Positions 26,036 through 37,027 of a stretch of 64,000 nt of DNA are shown here, piece after piece. How positions within the stretch are numbered: position 1 is the first letter of the stretch; each line of letters opens with the position of its first letter. This stretch comes from Triglochin maritima (lineage: Eukaryota > Streptophyta > Magnoliopsida > Alismatales > Juncaginaceae). The position numbers were made by a program, and so were the translations under genes. The notes under the pieces are model-generated. The model saw only the letters and a list, made by a program, of their open reading frames with translations. It was not told the DNA's origin and did not search any database. The DNA is taken from positions 25,565,493-25,629,492 of the forward strand of contig OY821793.1 of NCBI GenBank assembly GCA_963682175.1, written 5' to 3'.

Positions 26036-29000
26036 CTATACAATTTTTTTCTTACTCCAAGCTCGTTCTTCCATTGCTTGGACTTCTCTTGTCAAGTTAG
26101 TCTTCAAGTCAAGTCTACCTTTCAATTCTGAGGGCTCAAATGGAGGTGGCAGCACACAAGGGCCTACAGATTGAGAGAAGTTTACCATTGAGTCAATCAT
26201 GGTTTGTCTAATTGAACCTTGTCGGCTGCAAACAATAGACTCTGCACAAATCTCCACTGCCTTGGGAGGTACCGTAGGCTTAAATTTAAGCAACTTGGAG
26301 TACTCATTTAACAAGTGGAACATGTAATCATACACATAATCCATCTTTAATTTATCATGGATGAACTCACTTCCCTTCTTGCCAATAGCTTTTGCCTGCA
26401 CAAATTCACTCAGTAATCAGTATTGATTAGTATCATTTTTGTTGCATAATGTATATATAAATTCAGAAATTTGACCAAATCAAATCCTAATTTTGGAATA
26501 ACCAAGACCATGATAAAGTTCTAGTAAAATAATTTTGTCATTGGAAAATGACTCGAAGACGTCGGTAGGAAAAATTGTAAAAAAATATAATCAACAAATT
26601 GTACCATTGATTTGTGTTGGTTTCCCCAATCCACAGCAAACTTGATGGACCTGCATTTGTCCCATCTTCTAATAGGCCAGTAATGTTCTGTGGGCATTAG
26701 CCCTCTGGTGAAGAAATCATAGTACTTAGGGAGGATTAGTAGAGTTGGGGAGTCACAAGCCAATATGTACTTCTCACTTACAGACCATGCTATTCCCTCA
26801 ACATAGATTTTGTACCTGAAATTTTGTTTAAAAAAATGAGAAACATATCCAACTAATTATGGTCTGATAATTTTGTTAAGAAAATGGATATTGGAAACCT
26901 GTGGGTACATTGCTCGGCCAAATTTGATTTTTTAAAGCCTCTTATAGATTCTAAGCCCCAAGGCTGCAAAAAAACACAACGAGTCATCGCTTAACTTTTT
27001 TAAGAATTCATGAAACTGAGGTAACAATATTCATATGTGGAATTCAAGTACCATATGAAATAGTCTAGCATTCCAGTCTTGCTTTTGTGAAACATTACAT
27101 CTCATTAATTCCTCTCTAATCTCTGCAATATGATGGTTTCCTTTCCAATAAGCATAAGGCTCCCTATCTTCCCACTTTGTCTTCTTGTTCTCTTCCTTCA
27201 TCTCCTCCAACAGTTTTTCCCATGGCTTGATGTTGAGTTCTGGCCTACAACCAAACAACTAAGAAAAATCATTAAACTATCAAATTAACAATAAATTAGG
27301 ACTAATTGTACTAATGTTCAATATTACTCTAAAACTCTTAAATTTTCACAACTTTGACAAAGAAAGATTAATAAAATTGTCGGATATTTAGCATATCACT
27401 AAAAATTATGAAATAATGTGCCACTAAAACCACAAAAGTTCCTTAAATTTTCTTAAAGAAGACATCGTGGATGTCTTTAATTATTTCAAACTAGTTAAGT
27501 CAAACTTGTAAGATACTATCCATTATTGACAAAAGTCAACATTATCATTAACTATCAGACAAAATAATCAAAATCACCATTAAGAAGTGTTGTTTTTATA
27601 AAGCATTTAATTTTTATCTATTAAGGACAAATGTAAGCACATGAGCCAGAGTTAGAAATTATGCATTAAGAAGTGGTGGTATACCATCCCCAGAAGGACC
27701 AATCAGGGAACACAATGTCGTTGGTGTAGTCATCCCCACAGTACCCAAACAGCGGCGGAGGGACCGAACCCGAACCATTCGACCCGCGTCGCGGCCCGTA
27801 ATCTCTAGCCGTGACATTAGGTTTGTCATAGCAATTGAACACAAGCTCAAGATCCGGAATCCGACCCGGATATCGCCTAAGAAGCTGCACTATCCCAAAC
27901 ATTGTGAACACGTCTCTGGTCTGGTAGGACTTGGAGTAGGACTCCACGTAAGCCCTACCGTTGATCACGACAAGTCGGAAGTGGGGCCATGAGTTACGTC
28001 CCAACATGTCTTTGGTTATGCCCGTTGACTTCCACGGTTTGAGGTCTTGGTGGATCCACCGGAAGTAGTCCGGGCAGACGTGAGTCGTGTCGTCGGAAGT
28101 AGCGAAGGGACGGGCTGGTGGTGGGCAGTTGGTGGTGTTGGATTTGGTTTGCATGGGACATGCAAATGGCGGGAGAGAGCTGGGAGGGTTTGCTATTTTT
28201 TTGTTGAATTTAAGTGGTGTTGTGCTCCATCTGATCATCGGCTGAATCAACAGATTTTATCAAGAAGATTAGTTTTAAAAAAAATACAACTACTACTAGG
28301 ACTTTAATCTTAAACCAGCTGAGATATGCTAGAAATTATGAACCCAAAAGAATTACGATTTAGAAATTAATTAGATGTTAAGATGTTTACAAAAAGAAAT
28401 TCCATGTAGATCATGTACATCTATTAACATTTTTAAATTGCGTGTTTGAAGGGTTTTTTGGTAGTAGACCTTGACACGACTTGTGCCGGGGGTTTGTTAG
28501 CCGCCGAGACCACGAAACCTTAGCCAAACCTCACAGATCAAATGTACTTGTATAAATCACTGTCACGTAGAATACTATCTATTTGCAAAATCATGCTCTA
28601 GCTCGATGACTGCAACAAAGTCAAACTCCACAAATTCTCATATTTGGACAAAAGTAAAAAAAAATGTCTGTCAATCACCACATCAAATGTTGGTGATATG
28701 CCCTATTCATTAATATTAGAATTTCTAAACTGGTCAGATAGAGTTGCGGTCTATGACTCCTAAGCAATAGGATCAAAACAAGCAACTTAATTAATTTGAC
28801 AATGATATCTAACCATTTGAAGAGAAAATCACAACATTTATAGAAAATTAAACGGTATTGGGAAGCATATGGGGACTTAAAAACTTATGAATCAAACAAC
28901 TCACACGATCATAGTCGGAGAAGACAAGAAGGCCGAGGAAGGTGAGGAAGAAGCCAACGACCATCAAACCACTAGACTGCGACGTCGGAGCGAAGACGGA

Positions 29001-29045
29001 AGAACATATCTTCCATTCGGATTTCGACCCATCTCTTCCTACCAT
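26036..29045 (-). CDS. GT90 (CAP10/rumi-type) O-glycosyltransferase homologue, gene B, intact
   Basis: Six exons: 28905-29045, 27685-28241, 27052-27244, 26899-26963, 26605-26815 and 26036-26395, all GT-AG with matching phases, giving 508 residues. Exons 3, 4 and 5 have the same lengths as in gene A. I start at 29045 (MVGRDGSKSEWK); an in-frame ATG at 29081 would add 12 residues. A hydrophobic anchor (LMVVGFFLTFLGLLVF, about residues 27-42) predicts a type II endomembrane protein. The catalytic region shows CPDYFRWIHQDLKPW, GIVQLLRRYPGRIPD, FPDWSFWGW, REPYAYWKGN, YILACDSPTLL, SIKFAVDWGN and DYVYDYMFHLLNEYSKLL. A solo LTR sits about 170 bp upstream of the start codon, so promoter structure may differ from that of its relatives. 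Confidence 0.9.
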
Positions 29046-29216
29046 GATGGTTAAGTACTTATCCCTACAAATACCAACCAAGATTCTTATTCATATCTTT
29101 GTAGATCAATCAAAATTAATATGTAGGCATCGAAGGAAAGGACTATTTTTTCCCTCCTCACCTTCTTCTTTCCACAAACACGAAAATGCCTTTAGATATG
29201 TAGGAATTTGAAAACT

Positions 29217-31119
29217 TGTAACGTCCCGAAAACAGCGGAAAATTTAAACAATAATAAAAACCGTCAACGGTCAACACCGGACACATCACGGGAAAACAAA
29301 CCAACATATATAAAATATATAAGATATAGATCCACGTGGAAGTCAAAATATACAAATGAGTCAACTGTGATTACAACAAAAATGAATATACATGTAATCA
29401 CTACCTCAACAAAAGAAAGATATACAAGGAAGACAAGATTAGATCTCAGGGGCACCCTCCTCAGTCACCACCTCGACTCTAAATCTACTCGATACCTGAA
29501 ATGAAACCAATTGAAACATGCCTGAGTTCCCTGCAGAAACCCCGTATGCTAAACCTCCTAAAATACAAAAAGGAATTAAAGACAATGCAATGCAATGCAC
29601 ATGATCATCCACCTCGGGCCCACAATAATGCCCTCACCGCCTTCGCGGCACTGAACCACTCCTGCCACTAGGGTCAAGTCAGTCCACCGCTGCCTCACAA
29701 GGGTCAGTCGACACCACTGCTCCCCAAAAGTGCAGGAAGGAACCCTGGCACACGCCGCCACCCCAGGAGCGAGTCAACCCGCCGAATACACAGCTCGGGT
29801 CAGACGACAGCCGCTGCTCCCCCAAGAGCCGCCAGACGCGCACCCTGCCGGAACATCCTCGGCCTACCGCTAAACCCTCGCAAACTGCCCAAGGTTTACG
29901 GCACACATCCCTCACACCCCGCTCGGTAAGAGAGGCAACTGTAATACAATAATACGCCCTCGTCGAAGGTGAAATCCGTCGCTCTCAAGGCCGGTAATCG
30001 ACCGTCGCCTCGGAGCCGGTAGTCGACCTATACTCAACGGATTGCGTGTGGATAAATCCACCAACCTAGGGCAGATCGGTCGACCGCTACAAGCACACCG
30101 GTCGACCGATCTTCCACACAGTACTCGGTACTGTACAAACAATAGCATCTGGTCGAACCACGCCAACCGAATTACCGACCAATCGGTCGAACAAAAGTCA
30201 TCTAGCGGTCGACCGTTTGGATGGTCTACGCTATACCAATTTATATAATATATATATCCGACCGGTCGAACCAATGGGCCGTTCAACCGATAACAGGGAT
30301 TTCAGCATTTCGCCTAAGTGGTATTCGGTCGACCGGAAAAGCTATACAGTTCGACCGAAACATCACAAGCACTCTACTGCCTAATTAAATGCTCAGTCGG
30401 TCGACCGTTTAGATGGTCAAAGCTCCCAACCGACTTAGCATCGAATAGATCGGTCGAACCAAGTTAAGGATGTTCGACCGTTTAATAAGTCAAAATCCCC
30501 AACCGACCTATTCTCATTGTTTTCGGTCGACCGACTAAGTGGACCCGTTCGACCGATAACAGCATCAACCTTTTTCCCGCACAAATCTGGCATAACGGTC
30601 GACCGTCCATAGACATCGTTCGACCGTTTGCGGGTGCAAATCAATATAATAATAGGATCGGTCGACTGCCCACAGGCACCAGTCGACCGATCGTCGTCTT
30701 CAACCTCTGAATAGGTTGCAATCCGACGGGGAATTCGACACCAACGTCGATCCCCAACACTCACAAAGCTTATGTGAGTTATATTGAAGACTTGGCATAC
30801 CTTATTGACGTTTGTGGACGCTTCCAAAGCTTTGGCAAACTCCACCCAACTCCTTCTCCTTCACTTCTTCTCCTTCTCCTTCTCTCCTTCTTCTTCTCCT
30901 CTGAAATCACTTCTCTCACTCTCTGAAGAAAACAAATGATCAAGAAAACGTTTTTCCTTAACCTCAACCCTATTTATAGAAGAAACCAAGTTTATCTTCA
31001 ACTCCACCTCCAAAGCTTCCAACCATAGCAAGTCACCTCATGCTTTACTAATCAAGGCTTAATTAGGTTAATTAGGTTTAGTTTAGTTTAATTTAGGTGT
31101 TTAGATTAAGGTTATTACA
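29217..31119 (-). mobile_element. Gypsy-like solo LTR upstream of gene B (family 1, copy 1)
   Basis: 1903 bp from TGTAACGTCCCGAAAACAGC to GGTTATTACA, flanked by perfect 5-bp duplications AAACT (29212-29216, 31120-31124). A minus-strand CTATAAATAGGG near 30963-30974 suggests minus sense, so LTR transcription would run toward gene B. A close relative lies at 38710. There is no gag-pol. The predicted ORFs inside are not proteins. Confidence 0.9.
30076..30690. repeat. CGGTCGACCG palindrome array in solo LTR (family 1, copy 1)
   Basis: At least seven perfect CGGTCGACCG copies, near 30078, 30101, 30206, 30326, 30398, 30523 and 30596, interleaved with half-sites such as GTTCGACCG and CGGTCGAAC. Confidence 0.9.
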
Positions 31120-31169
31120 AAACTATTCCCTAAGTCAACGTCCGTACATTTAAAGCCTGTATCACGATT

Positions 31170-31995
31170 TCTTGGAACTTAATTTAACTGAACTGCTATT
31201 CATCGCCGGAAAACTACTTAAATCGTCCGTACAGATTACCATTTTGTCATTCTCTCATTTCTACTGCTATAACGCGACATTTTACCCTCCTATCACACAT
31301 TTCTCTTCATCTTCCTCTTATAATCATAAAAAATAATATTTTGGAGGTCAATAATGAGCCAACAGACGCCCCGGTGTACTCGAATCTGGTAAAATATCCA
31401 ACATCTTTTTAATAATAAATATCCAACAGACGCCCCTCCCTACGCGGGGCGGCTCCGTCGAACGCCCGTAATTTTTTATATTTTTTTATTAAAAAGATAA
31501 TTGATTATAAATTTAGATAATTACTAAATTAATTAATTAATAAGTTAATAATTGCTATATTCGGATGACCGATACCCCTTCGGTACACCGAAAATAATAT
31601 TTTAGTAAACCGACCTAATGATTCCAGAAAGATCAAAAACTTACTGTCTTTACGATCACGGTGGACCGATGGTAACTCGGTCATCCGCATAGAACATGTT
31701 CGGTAGACCGAGAAGCAAACGGTCGACCGTCCGACATCTCACCTTACAACGAGATTTTGCAAGTGATGAAAATTAAAAAAAAATCAGATCCAACAATTTC
31801 AAAATCCAAAAAAAATTCGTGGTGGTATTTGTAAGTCGGGAAGTTTTATCATCAGGGGATTTTGGATTTTGAAATTGTTGGATTTGAAAAATAATTTAAT
31901 CTTCATCACTTGCAAAAAAAGTCATTGTAATCCGACTCGTTACCACCGAAAATTTGTAAAGGAACCTCAAATAATTTGAATAATAAAGATGAGAA
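31170..31995. mobile_element. Rearranged TIR element related to 2.15-3.0 kb, with internal hairpin
   Basis: 31195-31260 matches the TIR of the element at 2150-3000 (GCTATTCATCGCCGG, AAAACTACTTAAATCGTC, ATTACCATTTTG), and 31315-31365 matches its other end region. Positions 31745-31980 form an inverted repeat: a left arm with GATCCAACAATTTCAAAATCC and a right arm with the complement. Each arm matches 2490-2640. The element interrupts the 3' part of pseudogene C. No transposase is present. Confidence 0.5.
31555..31735. repeat. Diverged CGGTCGACCG-type palindrome cluster
   Basis: Contains TTCGGTACACCGAA, CGGTGGACCG, TTCGGTAGACCG and one perfect CGGTCGACCG near 31719, in a different repeat context from the LTR arrays. 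Confidence 0.65.
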
Positions 31996-32012
31996 TATAG
32001 TTCTAGTAATCA

Positions 32013-33256
32013 ATCTGCAACATATTGGTTTCCTTTCCAATAAGCATATGGTTCTCTATCCTCCCACCTTGTCTTCTTGTTCCCTTTCTTTATCTCTTCC
32101 AACAGTTTCTCCCATGGCTTGATGTTGACCTCCGGCCTACAATTAACCAAACAACAATAAAGTACAATCGATCATACAATTATCTCACTAATGGAATAAT
32201 TGCACTAACATTATAATATATATATCCTCCATAAGAAATTGATACGTGGCTGACGGTTTCGCATTTCCAAAATGTACCCAAGACACACTCTAATTAAGTT
32301 GATTAAAATATGAAATACTGGTTTACTTCAATCTTATGACATTTAAGTTTTACATAACAATTAGCATACCATGAAAAATTATGAAATTAAGTATACCAAA
32401 ACGCTCAATTTCCTAAATATACTAAGAAATATCACCGTCACCCTTAAATATTCCGTAATTACCTAGACTTCACTTCAATTAATCTGTTCGGATCTTTATT
32501 GTTTAATTTTTTGCTACGTTTATTTAAATTGTTTTGCCTAACCTGACAGCTAATACTACCCCCAAATAAAACAATTTTCGTGATATCATAGATTATATTT
32601 TTAGAAAACATCAACCTAATCCCCACATTAATCATCCAAATCAACGTCGAAAGTGTTGTTAAGATATTGTTGCTATACCACCCCCAGAAGGACCAATCAG
32701 GGAACGCAATGTCCAGCGTCCGATCATCTCCACAGTAGGCAAACTGCGGCGGAGGGACCAAAGTCGAGTCATTCGGTCCGTGATGAGGCTCGTAGTCTTT
32801 AGCCATAATATTAGGATGATCATTGCAATTAAACACCAGCTCAAGGTCCGGAATCCGACCCGGATATCTCCTAAGAAGTTGCACTATCCCATACATTGTG
32901 AACACATCCCTGGTCTGGTAAGGCTTGTCATACGACTCCACGTAGGCCCTACCGTCGACGACGACAAGTCGGAAGTGGGGCCTTGAATTACGACCCAACT
33001 TGTCTTTGGTTATGCCTGTTGACTTCCACGGCTTGAGGTCTTAGTGGATCCACTGGAAGTAGTCCGGGCAGACGTGAGTCGTGTCGTCGGAAGTAGCGAA
33101 GGGGCAGGTGGGTGGTGGTTGTGGGCATTTAGGGTTGGTGGTGTTGGATTTGGTTTGCATGGGACATGCAAATGGCGGAAGAGGGGTTAGAGGGTTTGGT
33201 TTGATGATGTTTGTGAATCTGGAGAGTTGAGGTGTTGTGTTCCATCTGATCATGGG
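32013..33256 (-). pseudogene. GT90 homologue, truncated pseudogene C
   Basis: Exon 2 equivalent is 32679-33256, with normal length modulo 3 and splice borders. It is close to gene B (PFATSDDTTHVCPDYF, FRLVVVDGRAYVESY, GIVQLLRRYPGRIPDLELVF, FPDWSFWGW). It has an in-frame TAA at 33041-33043 where A and B have a codon in the motif WIH(E/Q)DLKPW. Exon 3 equivalent begins at 32136 (PEVNIKPWEKLLEEI, REPYAYWKGN) and homology ends near 32013 after about 120 of 193 bp. Exons 4-6 are missing. No exon 1 with a membrane anchor was found upstream, where a CACTA-type remnant lies. A functional enzyme is excluded. Confidence 0.88.
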
Positions 33257-33357
33257 CTGCATCAGCAAATTATAACAAGAAAGATTGAGAATTAGAAACT
33301 ATGAGAAGAATATAGGGTTTGAATTGTTAAATTATAACAAGAAGAAAATTAAATCTC

Positions 33358-34573
33358 ATGGAAACTACTATGAATACTTATACGGAGGGATTTCAAATAA
33401 ATTTAACGAACAAGTACATATTCGGAGACTACCAGGATAGAAATTCATGCGGTGTTTATAACTTTATCACTCTGAATCAATGTGAGCAATTCAGAAAATC
33501 CAGAGATAGCCCGGAGTTTGAGGTAACTGAGTTTAATTTAGAATATAAACTTATTTAGTTGTTGTTTTAAGTGACAATCTAATATACTTGGTTTTAGGTC
33601 CTCCGAGCCAAAAACCAAAAGATTAGATCTTCTAACAAGTATACACATCGTATGTCTTGAGCAGGGTACCAAAAGTTAGAAACACAAATGATGGTTGAAA
33701 AAATTGCTCTGAAGAAACAAGAGGCAATTGACTCCGGTATGAGTGAGGAGCAAGCAAGTAACTTATCTCCTCCTTCTCCCGTAACTCGTTGTGATTCTTG
33801 GAAGAGAACGAGAGTACACTCTAGAGGGGAGTACGTCACAGACGAGTCGCAAGCGATCGGTTCGAAGATAGTAAGTTGCATCACTTATATATGTTATTAA
33901 TCCAGATTCAGTAATTTTATATTTTTCAAATGTTGGTAATTTTTTTTAAACTTTAGTATTCTCTGAAGTTGAGAGAATTTCAAGGAGAATTTGCTTCCGA
34001 TGGTCGGAATGATATTCTACGCGAGGCCTTGGAAAACGACGAACACCCATGCCATGTGAGGGGGTAGGGAGTAGAATTGGACTGCGACAATATTATGAAA
34101 AGACTCAACGGTCTACTTCGTCGACTGGTCATACCAAATGCAATCAAGAGATTGCAAATTTGAAGAATACGTTGCAACTTGTTTTGGAGAGATTGGATCG
34201 TGATTTGCCTACTTCTCCTACCCGTCGTAGGACCGGTTCTTCCCTGGAGACCACTCCTCCAGTGCAGCCAATGTTCCACCCCGATCGACAATATGATTTC
34301 ATGACTCATTCTCGAGAATTGGCCCTCGTCGGCGGTCCCTCGTTTGAAAAGTTCGTGGATGGATCTAGATGTGCTTTATTTGTCGAAGACCCTGATCAAA
34401 GATTGGTGGGACACGGGAAAGTTTATAACATCTCCAGACACCACTTCACAGAGGTGGGAGAGGGAGAAGTGAAGGTTGCAGCTGGGAGTTGCTTAGATGC
34501 TGGTGCTTTGGTGACATTTCCGGAAGAAGAGATTGTTACTCTCCGCGATGCTATCAGTGGGTTCGTGTGGTGA
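33358..34573 (+). pseudogene. CACTA (En/Spm) transposon-associated protein remnant
   Basis: Three consecutive pieces on the plus strand resemble the plant Ptta/En/Spm transposase family (PF03004): 33358-33521 (NFITLNQCEQFRKSRDSPEF), about 33598-33871 (VLRAKNQKIR, NKYTHRMS then a stop, GYQKLETQMM, AIGSKI) and about 33956-34573 (REFQGEFASDGRNDIL, DEHPCHVRG, then in a shifted frame GVGSRIGLRQYY and a C-terminal part ending with a TGA at 34571). The in-frame stop and frameshift show decay. No CACTA termini were found. It lies upstream of pseudogene C, where that gene's first exon would be expected. Confidence 0.65.
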
Positions 34574-35035
34574 ACCCTCATGATTAGTGTAGTCGCGAGT
34601 GGGGTGCGTGGAGTACTCTTCGTAAGGCCACATGTGTCTGCGATAGGTCCCTTTGGGAGCCCCGATGTTGTTGATGTGATTGTTGTCCTTTATTTCCTAA
34701 ATAGCAATGATATTTGTTGTCGCGTTCTTTTGCGTCATGTTATACTAATATGATATGGTCATTGTTTGTTGTTCATGCATATTTAAGGAAGTTTGGTATA
34801 TAGGATTTTCGTTATGAAAACTCAGGTATTGTATCATGTTTGTATTTCAAGGTCTCCTTAGGTGCTGAGTGGGTTACGACCGAGGACGAGGGCACTTGGG
34901 ATCAGATCTTCTAGTCTTATTTTGTAGGTTGTTATCTTAATTAGGAAGTAACACAAAATCAACCTGATTTGGGAAAAATTGGTTCAAACAAAAAATTGCT
35001 TTCTTATGGTCAGTCTGGCAAGAAAGAAACGATCG
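34574..35035. other. Intergenic, probably decayed transposon
   Basis: No gene recognised. It may be the 3' part of the CACTA-type element. Confidence 0.3.
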
Positions 35036-35935
35036 TCGTGTGGCTAAGACACTTTCGACCCCCCCGTCATGCAAAGATGTCGTCTTTTTGCTCTTTTTAA
35101 AATAATAATAATAAAAGGTATATACCACTTTAAAAAAATAATTATTATGGAATATCACTCGCAACCTTGCGAATTAATTAAAAAACTTAGCTATCCATCG
35201 TATACATATGCTCCTAAATCAATAGAACATAGAACATCATAACATGAACGAGGCAACCTACCTGAGGCCGTCATAATCTTCTTAATCTTCTTCTTCGTGG
35301 CCTTCCGGATCTACAGTACTGTGAGCTCAATTGTATTGTGTTTCTTAATTTTATATGCTGTCGTCTCCAAACTTTCTTATAAAGATTTTAGTCATTGACT
35401 GACGTTATGTTCAACTCGATAAGAGGGTTTGATGGAAGAAAACCATGATACGTACATTTCGTTTCCTCTCTTTTTTATAAATTTTGTGTTGTGATAGAAA
35501 TAAAGTTTGTATATGGTTTGTGGTCGAAGGTGATAATAGAAATGAGATATTTGCTAATCAGGACTAGAAATGAGATGTTTGTTAATGGGTAGATTGATTT
35601 TTTAGATGCAAAATCAAAACGCTGTGTGGTTATGACGTATGATAACCGTTCTTAACGAAGATTTACTGGTTGGTCCTTTTTACTAATTTAACTTAAGAGA
35701 TTTCTAGCCAATGTTAAAGGCTAATGATGGTGTGCAAAGCAAAGGTCTCGTATTCATTAAAATGAGATGTTTGTTAATGGGTAGATTGATTTTTTAGATG
35801 CAAAATCAAAACGCTGTGTGGTTATGACGTATGATAACCGTTCTTAACGAAGATTTACTGGTTGGTCCTTTTTACTAATTTAACTTTAGAGATTTCTAGC
35901 CAATGTTAAAGGCTAATGATGGTGTGCAAAGCAAA
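35036..35935. repeat. Duplicated segment (paired with 50671-51360)
   Basis: Sequence from GTGGCTAAGACACTTT through the region of TATGACGTATGATAACCG is found again at 50671-51360 with small differences, including loss or gain of short blocks. Within it, about 192 bp are tandemly duplicated here (starting at 35571 and 35763), while the 50-kb copy has the unit once. No coding function seen. Confidence 0.7.
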
Positions 35936-36319
35936 TGTCTTGGAAGCAGGACACGTAGGGGTGCACACGGGTCGGGTTGGGTCGAGTTGGGGCTGAAACC
36001 CGACCCAACCCGAAATTTTCGGGTTAGGGAAATACTCAACCCGAACCCGAACCGATTCGGGTTGAACCCAACCCGACCCGAAATTTTCGGGTTGGGTCGG
36101 GTCGGATCGGGTTGGACCCATAAATTCCTTATCCAGCGAAGTAAGCACAAATTCAGAGTTTCAGACAACCCTAACCAACACCTCCAACCACCGACATCAT
36201 CAATTCTAGCACAAAAAACATGAAGAAAAACATGAACCAAATCACCAAAGGCCAGATCATCAAAGGCCAGATCACCAAATCTGGCTTAGAAAAGCAAATC
36301 TTAGAAAGTAACCCCTCAC

Positions 36320-36421
36320 CTGGCGGTGTTCCCAATTCCAGACGGAGACGTGGTCGGAGTCGTCGGCGATGGCGAGCCAGGGTTGGGTCGGGTGCACTGG
36401 ATCGGCTTCCCACAGTAAAAT
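36320..36421 (-). pseudogene. Captured exon of a WD40 (transducin-like) protein gene
   Basis: The minus strand reads VHPTQPWLAIADDSDHVSVW and then NWEHRQ, followed at once by GTGAGG, a good splice donor. This closely resembles the N-terminal exon of a conserved plant WD40/transducin protein family. It is preceded by a CCACAG acceptor-like site at the upper end. The exon with its splice sites therefore appears to have been copied from a genomic locus into the hAT element. No further exons are present. Confidence 0.7.
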
Positions 36422-36513
36422 CTGTGGATAATAAATAACAACATGGTGTTTAGAAGATAAAATAAGTCAACAACCACTATGTATGAAAGATCACCTACCA
36501 CTCGACATGGAAA

Positions 36514-36822
36514 TCAAAGCGTGGATCTGGAGAGAATCGTCGGGCGGGACTTGAGGACGGTGGCGAGGTCGGGACCGGAGACGCCGACGGATCGGAAGAG
36601 GGAAACGGAGGATTCGACGCGAGCGACGTCGTAGTTGAGGAGGGAGGGGTTTCGGCGGAGGGTGTGGAAGAGGAGGGCCTCGGAGGGGAGGAGGGAGCGG
36701 AGGAAGGCAACGTGAAGGCGGAGAAGGGAGGAGAGAGTGGAGGCGTCGCGGAAGAGGAAGCGGGGGAGGCAGGTGAGGAGGTGGAGGAGGTCGAGGTGAG
36801 GGAGGATGGGGAGGAGAACGAA
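36514..36822 (-). pseudogene. Captured mTERF-like gene fragment
   Basis: The minus-strand frame ending at a TGA at 36514-36516 gives about 102 residues, including FLRSLLPSEALLFHTL, RRNPSLLNYDV and LFRSVGVSGPDLATVLKSRP. The spaced NPSLL / GVSGPDLATVLKSRPTIL pattern is that of plant mTERF repeats, which act in organelle transcription and splicing. It has no start codon of its own and ends abruptly, so it is a fragment. Nearby ORFs in other frames of this GC-rich stretch are shadows. Similarity is by motif only and less certain than the WD40 match. Confidence 0.55.
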
Positions 36823-37027
36823 TGGGGATTTGGGGATTTTCGTTGGATTTTAGGGGTTTATGCGGTTTCAGGTCGGGTTGGGTCAACCCGACCCCTACAA
36901 CCCGAACCCGACCCGAAAATTCGGGTTTCAAAAAAATTTAACCCAACCCAACCCGAAACACCTACCAACCCGACCCAACCAGTCGGGTTCGGGTTCAACC
37001 CGACCCGTGTGCACCCTTAAGGACACG

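Larger units (their letters stand above)
35956..37019. mobile_element. hAT-type element carrying host gene fragments (Pack-type)
   Basis: The left end is TAGGGGTGCACACGGGTCGG and the right end, reversed, is TAAGGGTGCACACGGGTCGG. Both sides carry the identical 8-bp duplication AGGACACG (35948-35955, 37020-37027). The arms use the same GGGTCGGGTTGGG-rich sequence as the element at 15870. The 750-bp middle is unlike the arms and holds two stretches similar to host genes, a WD40-protein exon and an mTERF-like reading frame. No transposase is encoded, so it would need one from elsewhere. Confidence 0.85.

Noticed and set aside
30042..30845. Overlapping ORFs with GRPxxWSTLY or RSTG-like repeats in solo LTRs
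   Set aside because: They arise from the CGGTCGACCG arrays read as codons. Frames differ between sister LTRs and contain stops.
33688..33900. Independent small gene with splice-like end
   Set aside because: It fits as the middle exon of a decayed CACTA-associated gene, with matching pieces on both sides.
36664..37020. 118-codon acidic ORF (Glu/Gly-rich) on the plus strand
   Set aside because: Antisense of the captured mTERF-like fragment and of the hAT arm.
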